Positions 11,583 to 24,126 of a DNA stretch of 64,000 nt are shown here, in pieces. Position 1 is the stretch's first letter; each line of letters begins with the position of its first letter. This DNA comes from Phycomyces blakesleeanus NRRL 1555(-) (lineage: Eukaryota; Mucoromycota; Mucoromycetes; Mucorales; Phycomycetaceae), in assembly GCF_001638985.1 (NCBI RefSeq), contig NW_017265139.1:496001-560000 (forward strand), read 5' to 3'. The translations under genes and the position numbers were made by a program. The notes under the pieces are model-generated. The model did no database searches and had not been told where the DNA came from. It saw only the letters and a list, made by a program, of their open reading frames with translations.

Positions 11583-12897
11583 TCACCCTTTGTATGGTGA
11601 CGATGCCAATCTCTTGGCTTTTGATGAGACTGACAGCGAGTATGGCGAGTAGCGCAAATGTGAAGTCTTTTCTGGTTTTATTGACCGCTGCCTTGACGTT
11701 GGCGAGTTTGGGCTTGCCGACCTTCTAGACAGTGAGTCTTTTTCTGTTGATTTTGAAGAGTCAACAGCCACAGGATATGGAGGTGTGATGGGTAGGACCT
11801 GGTCTGCATCATTGTCTGGGGAGATTTCACTGGGAGATTTTAGGACCTGGTCTTCTTCTCTTTCTTCATCGTCTTCTTCTTCTGCCTCTTCTTCTGCTCC
11901 CGTGTCACACACCGTGAGAATACGTAACGGTGGAGGAAAGATATTAAGATTCGTAAGTTCTACCAAGGTCTGTTGCTGTGACATTGCGTGCGTTAAAAGC
12001 TGGTCTCCATAAACTTGCATGTCCTGAAGTCGAACATGAAGATCGAAATTACACAGAAACAAAAACTCCAGCTCTAGTTGATTGAGCTCTAATAGAGACA
12101 ACCCTCCGACCTATAAGAAAAATACATAGAATTTGACATAGGTATATTTAAGTATAAAATGTATAAATATGTATTTTTTTTTTAAAAATATAATAGATAT
12201 AATAGATATAAATACACAAAGATAGATACGCAAAGATATTTCTAGACTCTAAAAATGTATTTTGATTTTCTCTTTCCCCAAAAAGATATTTCGATATTTG
12301 TTCTGTTGTCTTTGACTTTCTTTGCTTTTGATTCTGATCTTGATTTTATTACCTTTGCGTACCGAGTATTGGAATAGAAAACATCTGACGTAAGTTTAGA
12401 TGCAACGACGATACTTTGTATATATTTATGTTTTTGAAAAGACACAAAATTGAAGAAAGAAACATACAGGCTTATAAGTATTAGGTTGAATGATGATTGC
12501 GTTCATTATTTCAATAAAAAATTAAGGTCCTAATAATAATGATAGTATAAAGGTAGATATGTATATATAGGGGAGGGGAGGGGAGGTACCTCGAAATAAG
12601 TAGCCTGTGGATATTGAGTGAACTGATGGCAATCCTGTTTTTCTTTAATTTTGCGATTCGATCAAAATAAACAAGTATAGAAAGCAGAACTTCGTTTGGA
12701 AATGGAGCAAATTTGAGTATTCTAGACATATATGCTTGGACAGCAATGTTTGGTACAGCCCGAGAATGGAAGTGTGTGATATTTTCTGATGTGAGAATGC
12801 GATCGTTTGTGCTGATAATCGAGTTTATCAAATTGGCTACGATCTTGAGTAGCAGAGGAACAGGAAACTCGGCAATATCGAGATGGTAGTGTGGCAT
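11583..12897 (-). CDS. Pho85-type (PCL/PREG family) cyclin
   Basis: Three exons (12897-12590, 12413-12353, 12110-11583) with matching phases encode 298 residues. The N-terminus starts MPHYHLDIAEFPVPLLLKI. The cyclin box follows: FPNEVLLSILVYFDRIAKL, then NIHRLLISSIVVASKLTSD across intron 1, then the PCL signature FYSNTRYAKVGG joined over intron 2 to LSLLELNQLELEFLF and LCNFDLHV. Such cyclins activate Pho85/CDK5-type kinases in phosphate, glycogen, polarity or cell-cycle control. After the box there is a very acidic patch (about residues 190-210) and a Ser/Pro-rich tail with several SP and TP sites, likely phosphorylated and typical of unstable regulators. Which Pho85-cyclin class it belongs to cannot be told from the sequence alone. 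Intron 2 contains a T10A5 tract. Confidence 0.9.
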
Positions 12898-14391
12898 ATG
12901 TCGATTTGATTCTGATTTCGGTTTTTGTTTGTGTTTGTGTTGTTTGTTTGTTACGCTGTTATTTGCTCGTAAATTTAAATGCCTTTTTTATATGGTTGTT
13001 AACTTGATATGTCTTAATGTATAAACGGATACATATATTGGAAACAATATAAGAAGAACGCAAATAATATAGACTTTTAGTTAGAGAAATATATAGTCGG
13101 CTAGCCGTTTGGTTGTCTGGATGCCTGACTGTCGTTTTGTTCTCCTTTTGTTTGATTGTATTTGTGGGTGTAATGCTGTATTGCTTTGCTAAAAAAAAAG
13201 AGTAAAAACAAAGCCTATAAAACTGTAAAATTGAGAATAAGAAGAAGAGAAAAAAAAGAAGGAGCCCAAGTAAAGAGGGAGAAGGTAGATTTATAAACAT
13301 TCTCCTAGAAGGTGCCTCTAATGACAGCCTCAAACAAAAGAGCCACTTTCGGGGAGTACTAATCCAGTGAAAGGGTTGCTGTACCATATATAATAATTTT
13401 TTTTTGCCATTTTTTTACGTGATTTATCTCTAGCTGGAAGATAAGGCCCGTCAGATCACACGCAAATGAAGGGACGTGAGGGCTTCTGTCCAATCTGATG
13501 GCTGAGTGAGCGCATTCACCTACACCCCTGGAGAGGACTCTTTAGGCGCGTGCAATACAACCGCCATTTGGTTGGCTGCTTCCCAATATAGTTTACTTGT
13601 GCCACTGTTGAATTTACATCTCCCTGAAAAGAGCAAATATTTTAACAAATAATTGTAAAACTTTGTTGGCCGGGTATTAAAAATAACATGCACTCCAGCT
13701 CGGAATTTCGGGTGAATAGAAAGGAACAGCAAGCATGGATAAAGAAAGAAATGCTGGTGGATCAAACAAGAAAGAATAATAATGAAACTAGGAAAGATAT
13801 CAATTTCTACAAGCACTAAATCAAAGCTAAAAAAAAACTTTTTGAAAAAACCCAACAGTAAAAGCAATATTAGCAAAATAAAAACTCAAGACTAGCCTCA
13901 TTAGATTTTAATGGTTGGTTCTTCAAAATAGAAGAGCTTTTCATGCTTCTTTCATATTCCATTTTTCACAAGCAGTTTATCACTATAATCCCACGGACAT
14001 GTCCCTTGTCAGCATTGTGTGTGTGTGTGTACGTGCGTGTGTATGCGTGCATGTATGTGTATATATAGCGTGTCTGTGTGTGCGTGTTTTATAAATTATT
14101 AAATTATAAATATAAATTTATTATATTATGTGAATTTCTACCCATTAAGCCACAACCTACGCCAATATTTATCAGATTAATGAGGTGTACAGCATGAACA
14201 ATCCCCATGAACACAGCCCAACTAAACCCAATATGATATCAAAAACATCGAATGATTCTAGAGTACATTCAAGACAATAAGACCAAAAAGAAAAAGAGTG
14301 AGATAATCAAGAAATCTTTTGCCAATTGTTAATTGTTAATTGTAAAAAGGATCAAATGAAATAAATAAATGACTAAAAAAAGAAATTCATT
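12898..14391. other. Upstream region of the cyclin gene and 3' flank of twinfilin
   Basis: No gene is convincing. Around 13290-13580 the DNA is less AT-rich than its surroundings and contains patches such as GGCCCGTCAGATCACACGC and GGCGCGTGCAATACAACCGC. This could be promoter or leader DNA of the cyclin gene. A (TG)n stretch lies at about 14018-14050. The 142- and 118-codon frames here are Phe/Leu-rich shadows of AT-rich DNA. Confidence 0.45.
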
Positions 14392-16578
14392 CTAATGAGC
14401 TCCAGGTCTTCTTCTTCCAGGAGCAGATGGTCTCTTAAACCCTCCCTGAGTTGATCCCAACATCTGGATACGATCTGCCACAATTCCAATGCCTGCTCCA
14501 CTCTGCGTAGAGTCACCAGATGATGAAGATGCGAGAGGAGTGTACAGATCTTCCAAGAAGTACTCGCTTGTCACATCACTAGGATCACTGGTTTCATACT
14601 AAAGTAAAAAAAAAAAAAGTATCATTGTTATTGTTATTTTGGGTTTTTGGGTTTGTTTGTGAGTACATTGTACATAAATATGGGTGGATAGATACATAGA
14701 TACACAGTGACCTGCATATGTGCCCTCGAAAGCAAACAAGCTTCTTATTGTTCTTACCTTTTTGGCAATCTTGAGAGCCGTCTCACTATCAGTTCCTGTG
14801 ATAACACTTGACTTTGAAGACGAGTAAAGCATCTTCTCGCGAATCTTTGAAGAAGGAGGACATGTATAAACAAATACTAATACAAAATAGGTTTTTTTTA
14901 GGCCACAAATGAATTTCTATATAATATTATATATTATATATTATATTATATATTATATTATATATATTATTTTTATATAATATCTGTCACCTACCAATAG
15001 CCTCCTTAGTTTCTCCTGCGTGCTCATGTTCAAATGCATAAAACGTAAATCGTGGCGCATTAGAGGGAATTTGGTCTTTTAACTTATTCACAGGTACAGA
15101 AGATTCTGTATCAAGATCAATTTTCTCGTTGTTCAAACACTAGAAGATTTGATTATTAGCTCATTTGTTCATAATTCACACCATATAATCGTAACCGCGA
15201 TCATTATAGTAATAAGAACCACCACAGCCACTATTGCTACTGCTATTTGCTACTATATGTTTTCCCGTATTTTCCTATTCTTATCCTTTATCTTGCATTT
15301 ACCAATGACACATAATTGTGTTCTCGCTCTTCCTTTGGCTTTGCAAGGTTATTAAGTGCATTGATAGCCTCTTCTGTAAGAGGAAATGAAACACCGGCGG
15401 CATAGGATTTGCGTGTGCTCGTGCCTTGATAATCAGTTACAGCCTTGGCCTAAGTGTACAAGCACAAATAAATAAATAAATAGATAGATAGATGTATAGA
15501 GATAGAGAGATAGAGAGATATTAGTTTTTTCTTTTCTTTTCTTGAAAGATTATATAGTAATACACAAACACACGCACACACATATATCTATATACACTTG
15601 ATTTTATCTGTGTTCTTGTATTTCCATATTATCTATATTATATATATCAGTTTGAATATTCTTACTTCTGCTGCTTTGACTTCCGCCAATTCACGCTCAC
15701 GTCTTGTCAAAGGTTTGTCGGCTGCCTTGTGAGCAATATGTTTTTTGAAGCTGTCTATTGTGAACTCGTTCTGAATAGATCATATTCATTTTAAGTAACT
15801 TGTACATACATACACTTGTTTTATATATATATATTATTGGTGCTTTTCTCTTTCTACCTTTCTTTCTTTATTTATTTATTTATCTGTTATATTCTACAAA
15901 CATACCTCCTGAGTGCCATACATGGTCTCTGTAAAGCGATAATCACCTAATTCTTTGATCAATGTTGCGCGTGTAGAAGCGTAAAGCATCTTGTCGCGCA
16001 CTTTTGCATTATCCGGAACGTAACTCATAAACAACCACTTGTGTTCTCCTGTTGGGGCCTTCTCGTCTAATCTAACCAAAATAAACGAAGGCTGGCTATC
16101 TTCTAGAAGCTTTCCGACCTTTACAAAATCTATTGTGTGTTATTTTGTGTCTCTGACATTATATCCCACAATTTCTCCTCTCTTTTTCTTGATTATATAA
16201 TATATAATATTATATTATATTGTATTGTATTGTATTGTATATATTCATGTATCTATTTAGTTTCAAGCTTGACAAACCTTGTTCAAGAGAACCTTCAACA
16301 GGGCTAGTACCAGTCTGTTCCAGAGATTCTATATTAACACTTTATTAACTACTGAACTTTGTAATCTTGCACTCTGGATTCTTCACCTTTTATGATTGAA
16401 ATGCGAATGACGCGGGTTTCACCACCAGAAACAGCATTTGAAAAAGTCTGGGCAAGTTCTTCAGAAACTGTGTATTTTACAAGATGACGATTAAGATGGA
16501 GAAAAGTAAAAGTAAAAATAAAATATAATGTAATATAATATAATAAAATAAAATAAATCAAGCAACTAAACTCTTTTT

Positions 16579-16614
<36 letters not shown>

Positions 16615-16745
16615 GTCTGTTACTACTACGATTACAGCTACACCTACAGCTACAGCTACGACTATTACTTCTTTTTTCTTTTTTTCTTATGAATACATGT
16701 ACAGATTTACAAAAATGTACCTTTGATTCCGCTTTGATGAGACAT
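14392..16745 (-). CDS. TWF1: Twinfilin (two ADF-homology domains, actin monomer binding)
   Basis: Nine exons on the minus strand join in phase: 16745-16721, 16467-16387, 16328-16278, 16129-15906, 15770-15666, 15449-15303, 15139-14995, 14876-14758, 14598-14392. The product is 367 residues. It starts MSHQSGIKVSEELAQTFSNA. The first ADF-H domain includes VGKLLEDSQPSFILVRLDEK and WLFMSYVPDNAKVRDKMLYA. The second includes APRFTFYAFEHEH and VFVYTCPPSSKIREKMLYSS. The tail contains GGFKRPSAPGRRRPGAH, a basic end like the capping-protein/PIP2-binding tail of twinfilins. The family sequesters ADP-actin monomers, caps barbed ends and promotes filament turnover. Length is slightly above the usual 330-350. 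The first exon is only 25 bp, so automated annotation may miss the start. Confidence 0.94.
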
Positions 16746-17279
16746 TGTATTAAATTATGACAATGTTGTAAGATATATGCTTTTAAAATTTAGCGGCCTT
16801 GTCGTGTCCGTGTGTCGGGGAGGAAAAAGGAAAAAGGGCCGAAGAAGGAAGAGCTGAAGGGATTTGAATTTCTTTTCTTTTTTTTTTTTTTTTGGTCTTT
16901 TGACAGAAATTCTCTGTACCAAGAGGTTTTGGCAAATATATATATATATATATATATATTGTATTTTGTATTTTATTTTATAATATATATATATTATGTA
17001 TATATGTAAACTTATTCGGTCAAGTTAGTCAGTGATCCAAGCTGTGAGACAACAGCAACAACAACAGCAACAACGACGGAGTTACCCAGTCACATCAAAC
17101 GCTAGTTTTTTTTTTGGCAATAGTAACAGTTACTTTATATACACACAAAATCACCTACTTTTCCTTAATTTCTTTTTTGTTTTTTGTTTTAAATACAGAA
17201 TACTTTTAATAGATCGCACAAGAGCAACAACAGCAATAACAACAACATCATCAACAACAACAAAAATAACAACTTAATC
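16746..17279. promoter_or_regulatory. Divergent promoter between twinfilin and the RRN10-like gene
   Basis: The two genes start 534 bp apart and run away from each other, so this spacer must hold both promoters. It contains a T-rich tract (16879-16894), TA microsatellites (16939-16960, 16985-16996) and CAA/CAG-rich leader DNA just before the plus-strand ATG at 17280. No specific factor site was identified. Confidence 0.5.
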
Positions 17280-18525
17280 ATGGCAGAACAAGATTTACAG
17301 CTCGAGTTTATAGAAGACCTTGAAATCTCTTCAGAGAATGACGAACCAGAAAAAGACGAAAATACAACTGATGACTATATGGAAAAATGGAAGAAGCTTT
17401 CTGGAAGTCACAAGAATTCTGAAAAAGAAAGAAGTTTGAGATCACTTAAAAAGATACTCGGCAAAAACCCAACCGAATCAGAAAAAGATGAAGAAGAAGA
17501 AGATAAAGAAGAAGAAGAAGAAGAAGAATATATCTTTGATAGAGAAGCATATAGACTAAATAATGCTCTTTTCTATGGTGAAATTACCGAAAAAGACAGT
17601 AAACATATTGACATGACACAGCCGTTTGAATCGGCAGGTAGGAATTGGTTTACTTCTTTTTGTGTATGTGTATACGTATGTACGCGTATATTTGCACACA
17701 ATAGTATAAATTCAATAAATTCAATTCAATGAAGGCAATATTATTATTATTATTATTAATGATAATAAAGGTTGAGAATATTAAAAAATATGTCTGTGTG
17801 TATTTCTGTGTGTGGCCTGTGCTTATTACTACTACTGCTATTATTACTATCATTATTACGCACATTACTTACTGTTTTTTTCAAGATGATATCGAATTAC
17901 ATCCTCCTCTGGTAATAACTGGAGCGATTTTATCTTTATTATATATATATATATGTCTGTTTGTGTGTGTAAAGCCTTGTGGACGCTTATTTATGGATTG
18001 CATTTTGCTTGATTTAATAGGGTATTCTTGAAAGTGTTAATAGACTTACAAATCTATACCTTTCCGCTGAAAGGCAGCCAAAACACGTGAATAGGTTTGA
18101 CATATCTGCCCTAATGTGCCTAGGTTAATATTTATATGATATGTTTCTTCTTTACATATTAACATTATGATATATCTTTAGGTTCACTTGTAGAAGAATA
18201 CACAAAACATATTACCACTAGTCTTGATGCCAAAATCTCGGCTGTCAATAAAGACACAAACCCTGACGAGAATAACGATTTAACAAAAGACGCTTTCGAA
18301 TCCGTGGATAATGAACCCGAACAAAGCAAGCAAGCAAACGTGGAACACAGCATTAAATCAGAAACAGATCAAGCGGAGGACATAATTGTGAATCACCAAA
18401 AATCAGACAATTCACGTAAACGAACGAAGAAATCTAGCCGTAATGATCGCACAAAGAAAAAACTTAAGGGTGTTAAAATCGATCTTTCCGATAGTCCAAA
18501 AGTGAAAAAACACAAGTCGAAATAA
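17280..18525 (+). CDS. Possible RRN10-like subunit of the Pol I upstream activation factor
   Basis: Four exons (17280-17637, 17886-17911, 18021-18123, 18182-18525) join in phase to give 276 residues. Exon 2 is only 26 bp. The N-terminus is acidic (DEEEEDKEEEEEEEYIFDRE). A compact central block spans exons 2-4: DDIELHPPLGILESVNRL, then RFDISALMCLGSLVEEYTKH. The C-terminus is basic (RKRTKKSSRNDRTKKKLK, KVKKHKSK) and likely nuclear. The pattern FDxxxLxxLGxLVE resembles, from memory, the conserved part of Rrn10, a small subunit of the UAF complex that recruits RNA polymerase I to rDNA. Yeast Rrn10 is shorter and lacks such tails, so the assignment is tentative. The gene model is well supported by phase; exon 2 could instead extend, since GTAATA directly follows CTG. 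Confidence 0.6.
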
Positions 18526-18893
18526 GTCAGAGATGATACTGAAAAAGAAGAAGAAATTATTATTTGGATATGTATCTATACAATACAATAACAAAAGAGC
18601 AGAATATTATATAATTCTTATCGTGTTTTGCACAATCTCGATGTTTTTTTTTTTTTTTAAAAAAAGAAGAAAAGTCAATAAACATTCTTCTATATATAAT
18701 ATTGGATCATCTTCAAGAAGTACTTAAGCTTATTATTACAAAGTCTTTAAAATGAGTAATAATTCAAGGTGAGTGGATATATTTCTATATTTTTTAGCAA
18801 GATAATTCGATTTAACTGAAATTTTCTTATAGCAATAAATAGCATTAAGTTATTTATTGTCTCGATTTTTAAGACATAGATATCATAGCTACA
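18526..18893. terminator. Convergent 3' flanks with a T15A7 tract
   Basis: Two genes converge here (stops at 18525 and 18894). The 368-bp spacer contains T15 followed by A7 at 18644-18665. It is a candidate shared transcript-end region. Poly(A) signals were not resolved; the AT-rich content gives many AATAAA-like words, for example AATAAA at 18834-18839. Confidence 0.4.
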
Positions 18894-21800
18894 TTACACC
18901 TGGAGGTTTTTGATAATGCGTTTTAGCTCCTTTCTTTTCATTCTTATTCTTTTGGTCTCCCACCCTTCGTTGTCGCAGTATTTTGCCTATAACAGAGAGA
19001 ATAAAAGTCAAAAGTCAAAAGACAAAAGGCAAAGGCGAGAAATATGTTTGAAGGACAAAGTTTGCTCTATTTTCTTTTCTAAAATCAAAAATTAATCGGA
19101 AGACTTACATCAAGTAGATTTTGACACCTCTGTGGGTCTTTCAAAAATATTTCAACAAAGTGAATAAGATAGAGTCCACAATCGCTGCCGTTGTTTTGCA
19201 TTGGGACTTTCGGAGATGAACGTCGAGGAGCAAGAAAGTCGGATTCTGGTACTCCATGTTTACTCTGAGCCTCATGTGCTATGTATTTTGCTAGAGACTT
19301 TTGGCAATGACTTCGTTTACCTCCCATCGAGTCTAACATATATATATGTGGCCTATTACGCATATATATATATTATTAGAAGAAGAAGAAAATTTAATAA
19401 CAATAAGAGGGTTAAATGATGACAAAACAACCACGCTAGAAGTATTTTATCTAGTAATACTTACACTCTGTCACATTCTGAACGAGCTATACATTGGTCA
19501 ACATTAAAGACAATCATTAAAAACCAATGGTAGCTATTAATAATCAAACAAAAAGAAAAGAAAAGAAACGGAATTAACTACAGTCTTTCTTTGTTGTTTT
19601 TTGTTACAAGTATTATTATTTATAGCCGGATCCTTTTCAAGTGGTTTATACCTTTCATTTACTGGAATAACAAGGTACTTCTTTTTAAAGATGTCGATTT
19701 TCGAGCCCCATTTTTTGAGACTGTGTAGATCATTGTTTTTCACCTTTTCCATAAGGTCCGAATAAAAAAAGCAGTTGAAAATATGTACATCATCTTTAAT
19801 GGTTGAACCCGCGACCTTTGCTGCCATGTCAAGTAACCAGAGCAAGGAGAAGTCTATTAAAGCGTCGTTGAGATATTCACCGCGCTTTAGTTTCTCTTCG
19901 TCTCGGCGAGTGACAAGTACTTGACCTCCTTTTTGTTTATTATCAGGTGGATAAATGAATAGCCTACAAGAGATATCCAAGTTAATAATTGTAATATGTT
20001 AGGTTTGGAAAAGTTGAGGCACTAGGTACTTTGAGATTCTTTTATTATTATCAAAAAGAAAATAAGTGCAGTCAAATTAAATTATCTTGTTAACAACTAT
20101 CTTATCTACTGTATTCATAGCTATTGAGATATACTCAGTAACCCTGGATACTATTCATTGTAACGGCTCTGTGCTAGTAGTTTAAATACTTGAGAATAAT
20201 CCAATAATGATGGATCAGACATATCACTATCCTCTTTCAAATAGGAGCTTCAAATTGGATAATCATTTGTATCGACCTCTTTGACAGATACTTCTGTCTA
20301 AGTTCGTATATGATATCTAATATTAAAGTATCCCAAATGCAACGATAATAATCGGAGGGAGTTTTTTTTTGGTTGGCAATATATATATAGAAGAATAAAA
20401 AGGCATTACTTACACATTATCTTCATCAGTATTATTATCTTCGTCTTCAGAACTTAAAATAATTTCTGGCTCGTCTGAAGGGGAGAGTTTATTGTTCGAA
20501 ACTATAGACGAGGATGACTTTGGATTGGAAGTGCTAAAAGCGAATATGTCATGACGCAGGATAGCTTGAGAGCTAGAAGGGATACGACACCGACCACTAA
20601 GAAGCTTTGATATAGGTACATATGGAAGTGCAGACGCAGACGCAGACGCAGATGTAGACGTAGATGTAGATGTAGATACAGGTGTGGATACAGGTGTGGA
20701 TGTGGATACAGGTGTGGATGTGGACACAGGTGTGGATGTGGACACACTTTCTTCTTTACTCTTTAGCATATTTATACGCTTGTGTTTTCCTCTATCTCTA
20801 AAGTAAGACTTTAGGACAGGCGGTACATTTATTTTTGTGGATCTTCTAGGTCGTGTAAATGTTTCAACAGTTGAAAACGGAGTGTCCAAAATAGGTTCAT
20901 CCTATGATAATAAATAAGTGTAATTTAGTATCAATATCAATTCCGTGCAATTTCTAATGAATGTTCAGCACCTTCTTCTTCTTCTTTACCTTTTCAATGC
21001 GTAGACGAAGCTTCTTTTTCTTAATTATATCTTCCTTTCGCTTTATATTCTGTACATTATAATATACAGATACATTTTCTAGGATATTATTTCCTAAACT
21101 GTATTCAATAATTTCCTAGTTTCATATGCTTACCAGAGACAGTGGTGCTATACACAATATTAGATTTTCTCTTTCTTCCTTTTTATCTTTTTTATCTTTT
21201 TTTTTCTATCTTTAATCCATTATACATGTATATATGATAATAGAATAATATAAGGTGAACAAATATCAAGTATCAAATATATATGAAAGAAAAACTTACA
21301 TAGCGCAACTTCGCAATCTTTTACAGGCAAATCATATTCTAATAGTTCTCGACTCGAACTGGTCTCTTCCTTTGGGTTTACTTTTGCATTTCGGTTTGAA
21401 GTTGTAGTTACTGAATCGGCTGGTTTGCTTTCAATAGACGCGTGTTGTTTTGGGCTTGATAACTAAAAGAAAAAGTAATAATAAATTATGAGTTCCAAGA
21501 CATTTTACTGCTTGTTAACTGATGAATGTGCAGTTGATTGTGTCATTAACATACAACGTATGGTTCGGTGCGATTCTCGATATTTTTAGGCACCTTAATC
21601 TCTTCTAGAATAAAGAAGAAAGACGAAAAAGAAGACGATAAAGAAGGTTTTTAAATATATATAATAAATAATAAATCACTTCTTCCTCAAGCCGAAAATT
21701 GATCTTAGGCTTCAAATCATTATCTTTGGCTTTGGTGCTTAAATAGTGGCTATATTCAGTGTTTTCTGTTGCAAAGATTTGAAGCTCTTCCCTTTGGTAT

Positions 21801-22808
21801 AGGGTTTAAGATCAATCTTTGGACGAAATAGGCTGAGTATTGAATTGGTATAAGGATTAATATGAAGCCTGAGCATAAAAGGACATTCGGCTTAAGGAAG
21901 AAGTTATATAACATATGTATGTTTATAATAATGGCTGTGATTGTGATTGTGATTGTCGAAATGATAGTATATAAAAGGAAAGAAAGAAAGAAATAGAAAA
22001 AGTAAAAGTTTGTATTTATACCCGATTCTTTGTCCACACTTAAACTTCCAAATCTTTTGGACAAATGCTTATGTAAAGGATACTGTTTGAGTTTGTTTCG
22101 TTTCCGAATGGGGCCCTATTTACAGCATCAATTACTAGTGTCAATAAAATCTTCTTCTTCTTCTTCTTTTTATCTTGATCAAATATAAATGTTCAAAGCC
22201 AAAGACAACATATTTCTTTATTTTCTCTTCTTTATATATATATATATATATATAAATTAATATTACAAACGTACAGAACCAGAAGAATCAGGAATTGGAA
22301 TTGGAATCCTCTTCCCCTTTGGTTTACAAGTGTGAGATTGTGTAATATCTACCCTTCTACGAGTCTGTGCTCGACTACTTTCACTTATAATCTGCTATTT
22401 ACGATTTAATAGAAGATATACATATATATATATATATATAAATGAAATAGTATATTAGCTTAAGATTCTTTTTTTTTAAAAAAAATAAATAGGAAACACA
22501 CAAGAATTAATGATTACATGAGGATCATGTAATTTTAATTTTTTTTTTGCTTTGTATTATATTCATTTTCTTTTAACTAGCAGCAAATTGTGCTTAGAAT
22601 GTATGCATATCGTATATAAATGTGGTGTACGTGATGTGTGCGTGATATGTTGTTGGTATATATACAGGTACAGGTACAGATGTATGCATGTATGTATAGC
22701 TGAATCAAGCTCATTAAGTAAATTATTTACCTGTCTACTCCTAGTTCTTGACACCAAATCATCTTCTGGCTTTAGTTCATTCATACTGGTCATTATCTTT
22801 GTGTGCAT
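18894..22808 (-). CDS. ULP2: Ulp2/SENP6-7-type SUMO protease (C48 cysteine peptidase)
   Basis: A multi-exon minus-strand gene. The catalytic part is clear: RRDEEKLKRGEYLNDALIDF (exon about 19967-19620), then HWFLMIVFNVDQC with the catalytic His (about 19528-19466), MLDSMGGKRS with the Asp, and PMQNNGSDCGLYLIHFVEIF with the oxyanion Gln and nucleophile Cys (exon ending 19109). The last exon, 18986-18894, ends KRIIKNLQV. Upstream exons recognised: 22808-22731, 22394-22275, 22115-22022, about 21786-21680, 21462-21300, about 21050-20990 (KRKEDIIKKKKLRLR) and about 20900-20410. The exon set between 22022 and 21462 and the joins around 21300-21050 and 20410-19970 are not fully resolved. The long charged N-terminus has a VSTSTP repeat and an acidic SSEDEDNNTDED end, as in Ulp2-type enzymes that trim poly-SUMO chains in the nucleus. 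Confidence 0.85.
20640..20748 (-). repeat. In-frame minisatellite coding VSTSTP / STSASA repeats
   Basis: Within a Ulp2 exon, an array of about 12- to 18-bp units (core GGTGTGGATGTGGA on the plus strand) encodes VSTSTP units followed by alternating Ser-Thr and Ser-Ala. The array keeps the frame, so it is a coding repeat likely to vary in length among strains. It lies in the disordered region before the catalytic domain. Confidence 0.7.
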
Positions 22809-24126
22809 TAAGCCTTTTCTTTTCTTTAATAAATATATATATATTTATATATATATTCCTTTTTAAAACATTTTTTTTTTAAAATATGAAGCAAAAATAA
22901 GTGCAAATTATATGTGTGGATTTGTGTCGTCATTGCAGTGACTACACTTAGAGGCGCAGAGGCAAAGAGAAAGAATTAAAATAAAATAAAACCGATATAT
23001 TTTACCATGATTATATATATATACATTTCTAATCCATTTTTTTATAAAGCTATGAAAATTCAACTTTGCATTTCAAATTTTCATCTTACACTTGGTGTGG
23101 ACAGACCGAAAAGTTCAAAACAAAGTGCAAAAATTTAAGCTGTATCATCGGATTAAAGTTTAAAAGAAGCTCATAATTTTGAACTTTAAAAAAAGAAAGT
23201 CAAAAAAAAAAGTGTAAACGATTCTAGCTGGTTAGTACTCTTCCATTGTCAATTGGATTGAAAAGAAGATTATACTTTTAGTGGAACAGATAATACTATG
23301 GACACTTAATTTTGTCTAATAACCATTTGAACTTTTTAGTCTGTCGACACCAAATTATTTTCTTATCTGTTTGTTTGTATATTTGTCAATCTGTCAATAT
23401 ACAATTCTATAAATCTATAAATCAACTCCTTTAACCTTGTGTATATAATAATCAGGAATTAAAAAATAATGAGGCTCAAAATGCTGAAAATATCCCATAA
23501 CACTATGACAAAAAAAAAGTGGGGGCGATTAAGAGGGCGATTTTTAAAAATGCTTATGATCTTTTCCAAAACCACCCTCTGAATCACACCTTTTCTTTTC
23601 GTAGTGTAAGCTATATTGCTTGTAAAATAGAGAAGCCCTTAGGACAGATTGAGTGAGTAATATGACGTCAACCTACTTTTCAAGATTGTCCCTAATGTTT
23701 CCAGCAGAAATAATGAAGAAAAAGGTGACTAAGTGACGTATTCGAGTGAAAGTTAGAGCTATGTATGCACACCCATAAAAAGACAACGAAGAGTCAGAGT
23801 CAGAGTCAAAGCCAGAGCGATGAATCCAAACCTCCACGTCACTGATTACGCGTTGCCTTTTTTTTTTTTTTGGACCTGAAAGAAAAAGTTCCCACTTTGA
23901 GTGTAGTTTTTTTTTTACAGAGATCCCTATTATTATTATTGCAACACCGCTTCTTCTTTCCCTTCCCCGTCCAAGACGCGTAACGCACTTTTCCTCCCTC
24001 CGACTCTCACCTATTTTTTTTGTTCACTCTCTTTTCTCCCTTTCTTATTTTATTTTATCCACTACATTGTTTTTGTGCTTTGTATCTACACACATACATT
24101 TAAACCAATAAACAAACCAAGACACA
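22809..24126. promoter_or_regulatory. Divergent promoter region of ULP2 and proteasome beta-2, with a MITE
   Basis: The two genes face away from each other across 1.3 kb. The half nearest the proteasome gene contains the palindrome TGACGTCA (23663-23670, CRE/ATF-type) and other ACGTCA-like words near 23735 and 23836. It also has two ACGCGT hexamers (23848-23853, 23976-23981; MBF/MCB-type). The half nearest ULP2 carries MITE copy 2. Site identity is by consensus only; binding is inference. Confidence 0.5.
23092..23353. mobile_element. Short inverted-repeat element (MITE), copy 2
   Basis: The left end reads GGTGTGGACAGACCGAAAAG and the right end, in reverse, GGTGTCGACAGACTAAAAAG. The 262-bp element has no ORF and shares ends and part of its interior with copy 1 at 8056-8320. 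The two copies differ at many interior positions, so neither insertion is very recent. It lies inside the ULP2/proteasome intergenic region. Confidence 0.75.

Noticed and set aside
12959..13387. 142-codon minus-strand frame upstream of the cyclin
   Set aside because: Phe/Leu/Ser-rich with AT-driven codons after the first 30 residues. More likely leader or promoter DNA of the cyclin gene.
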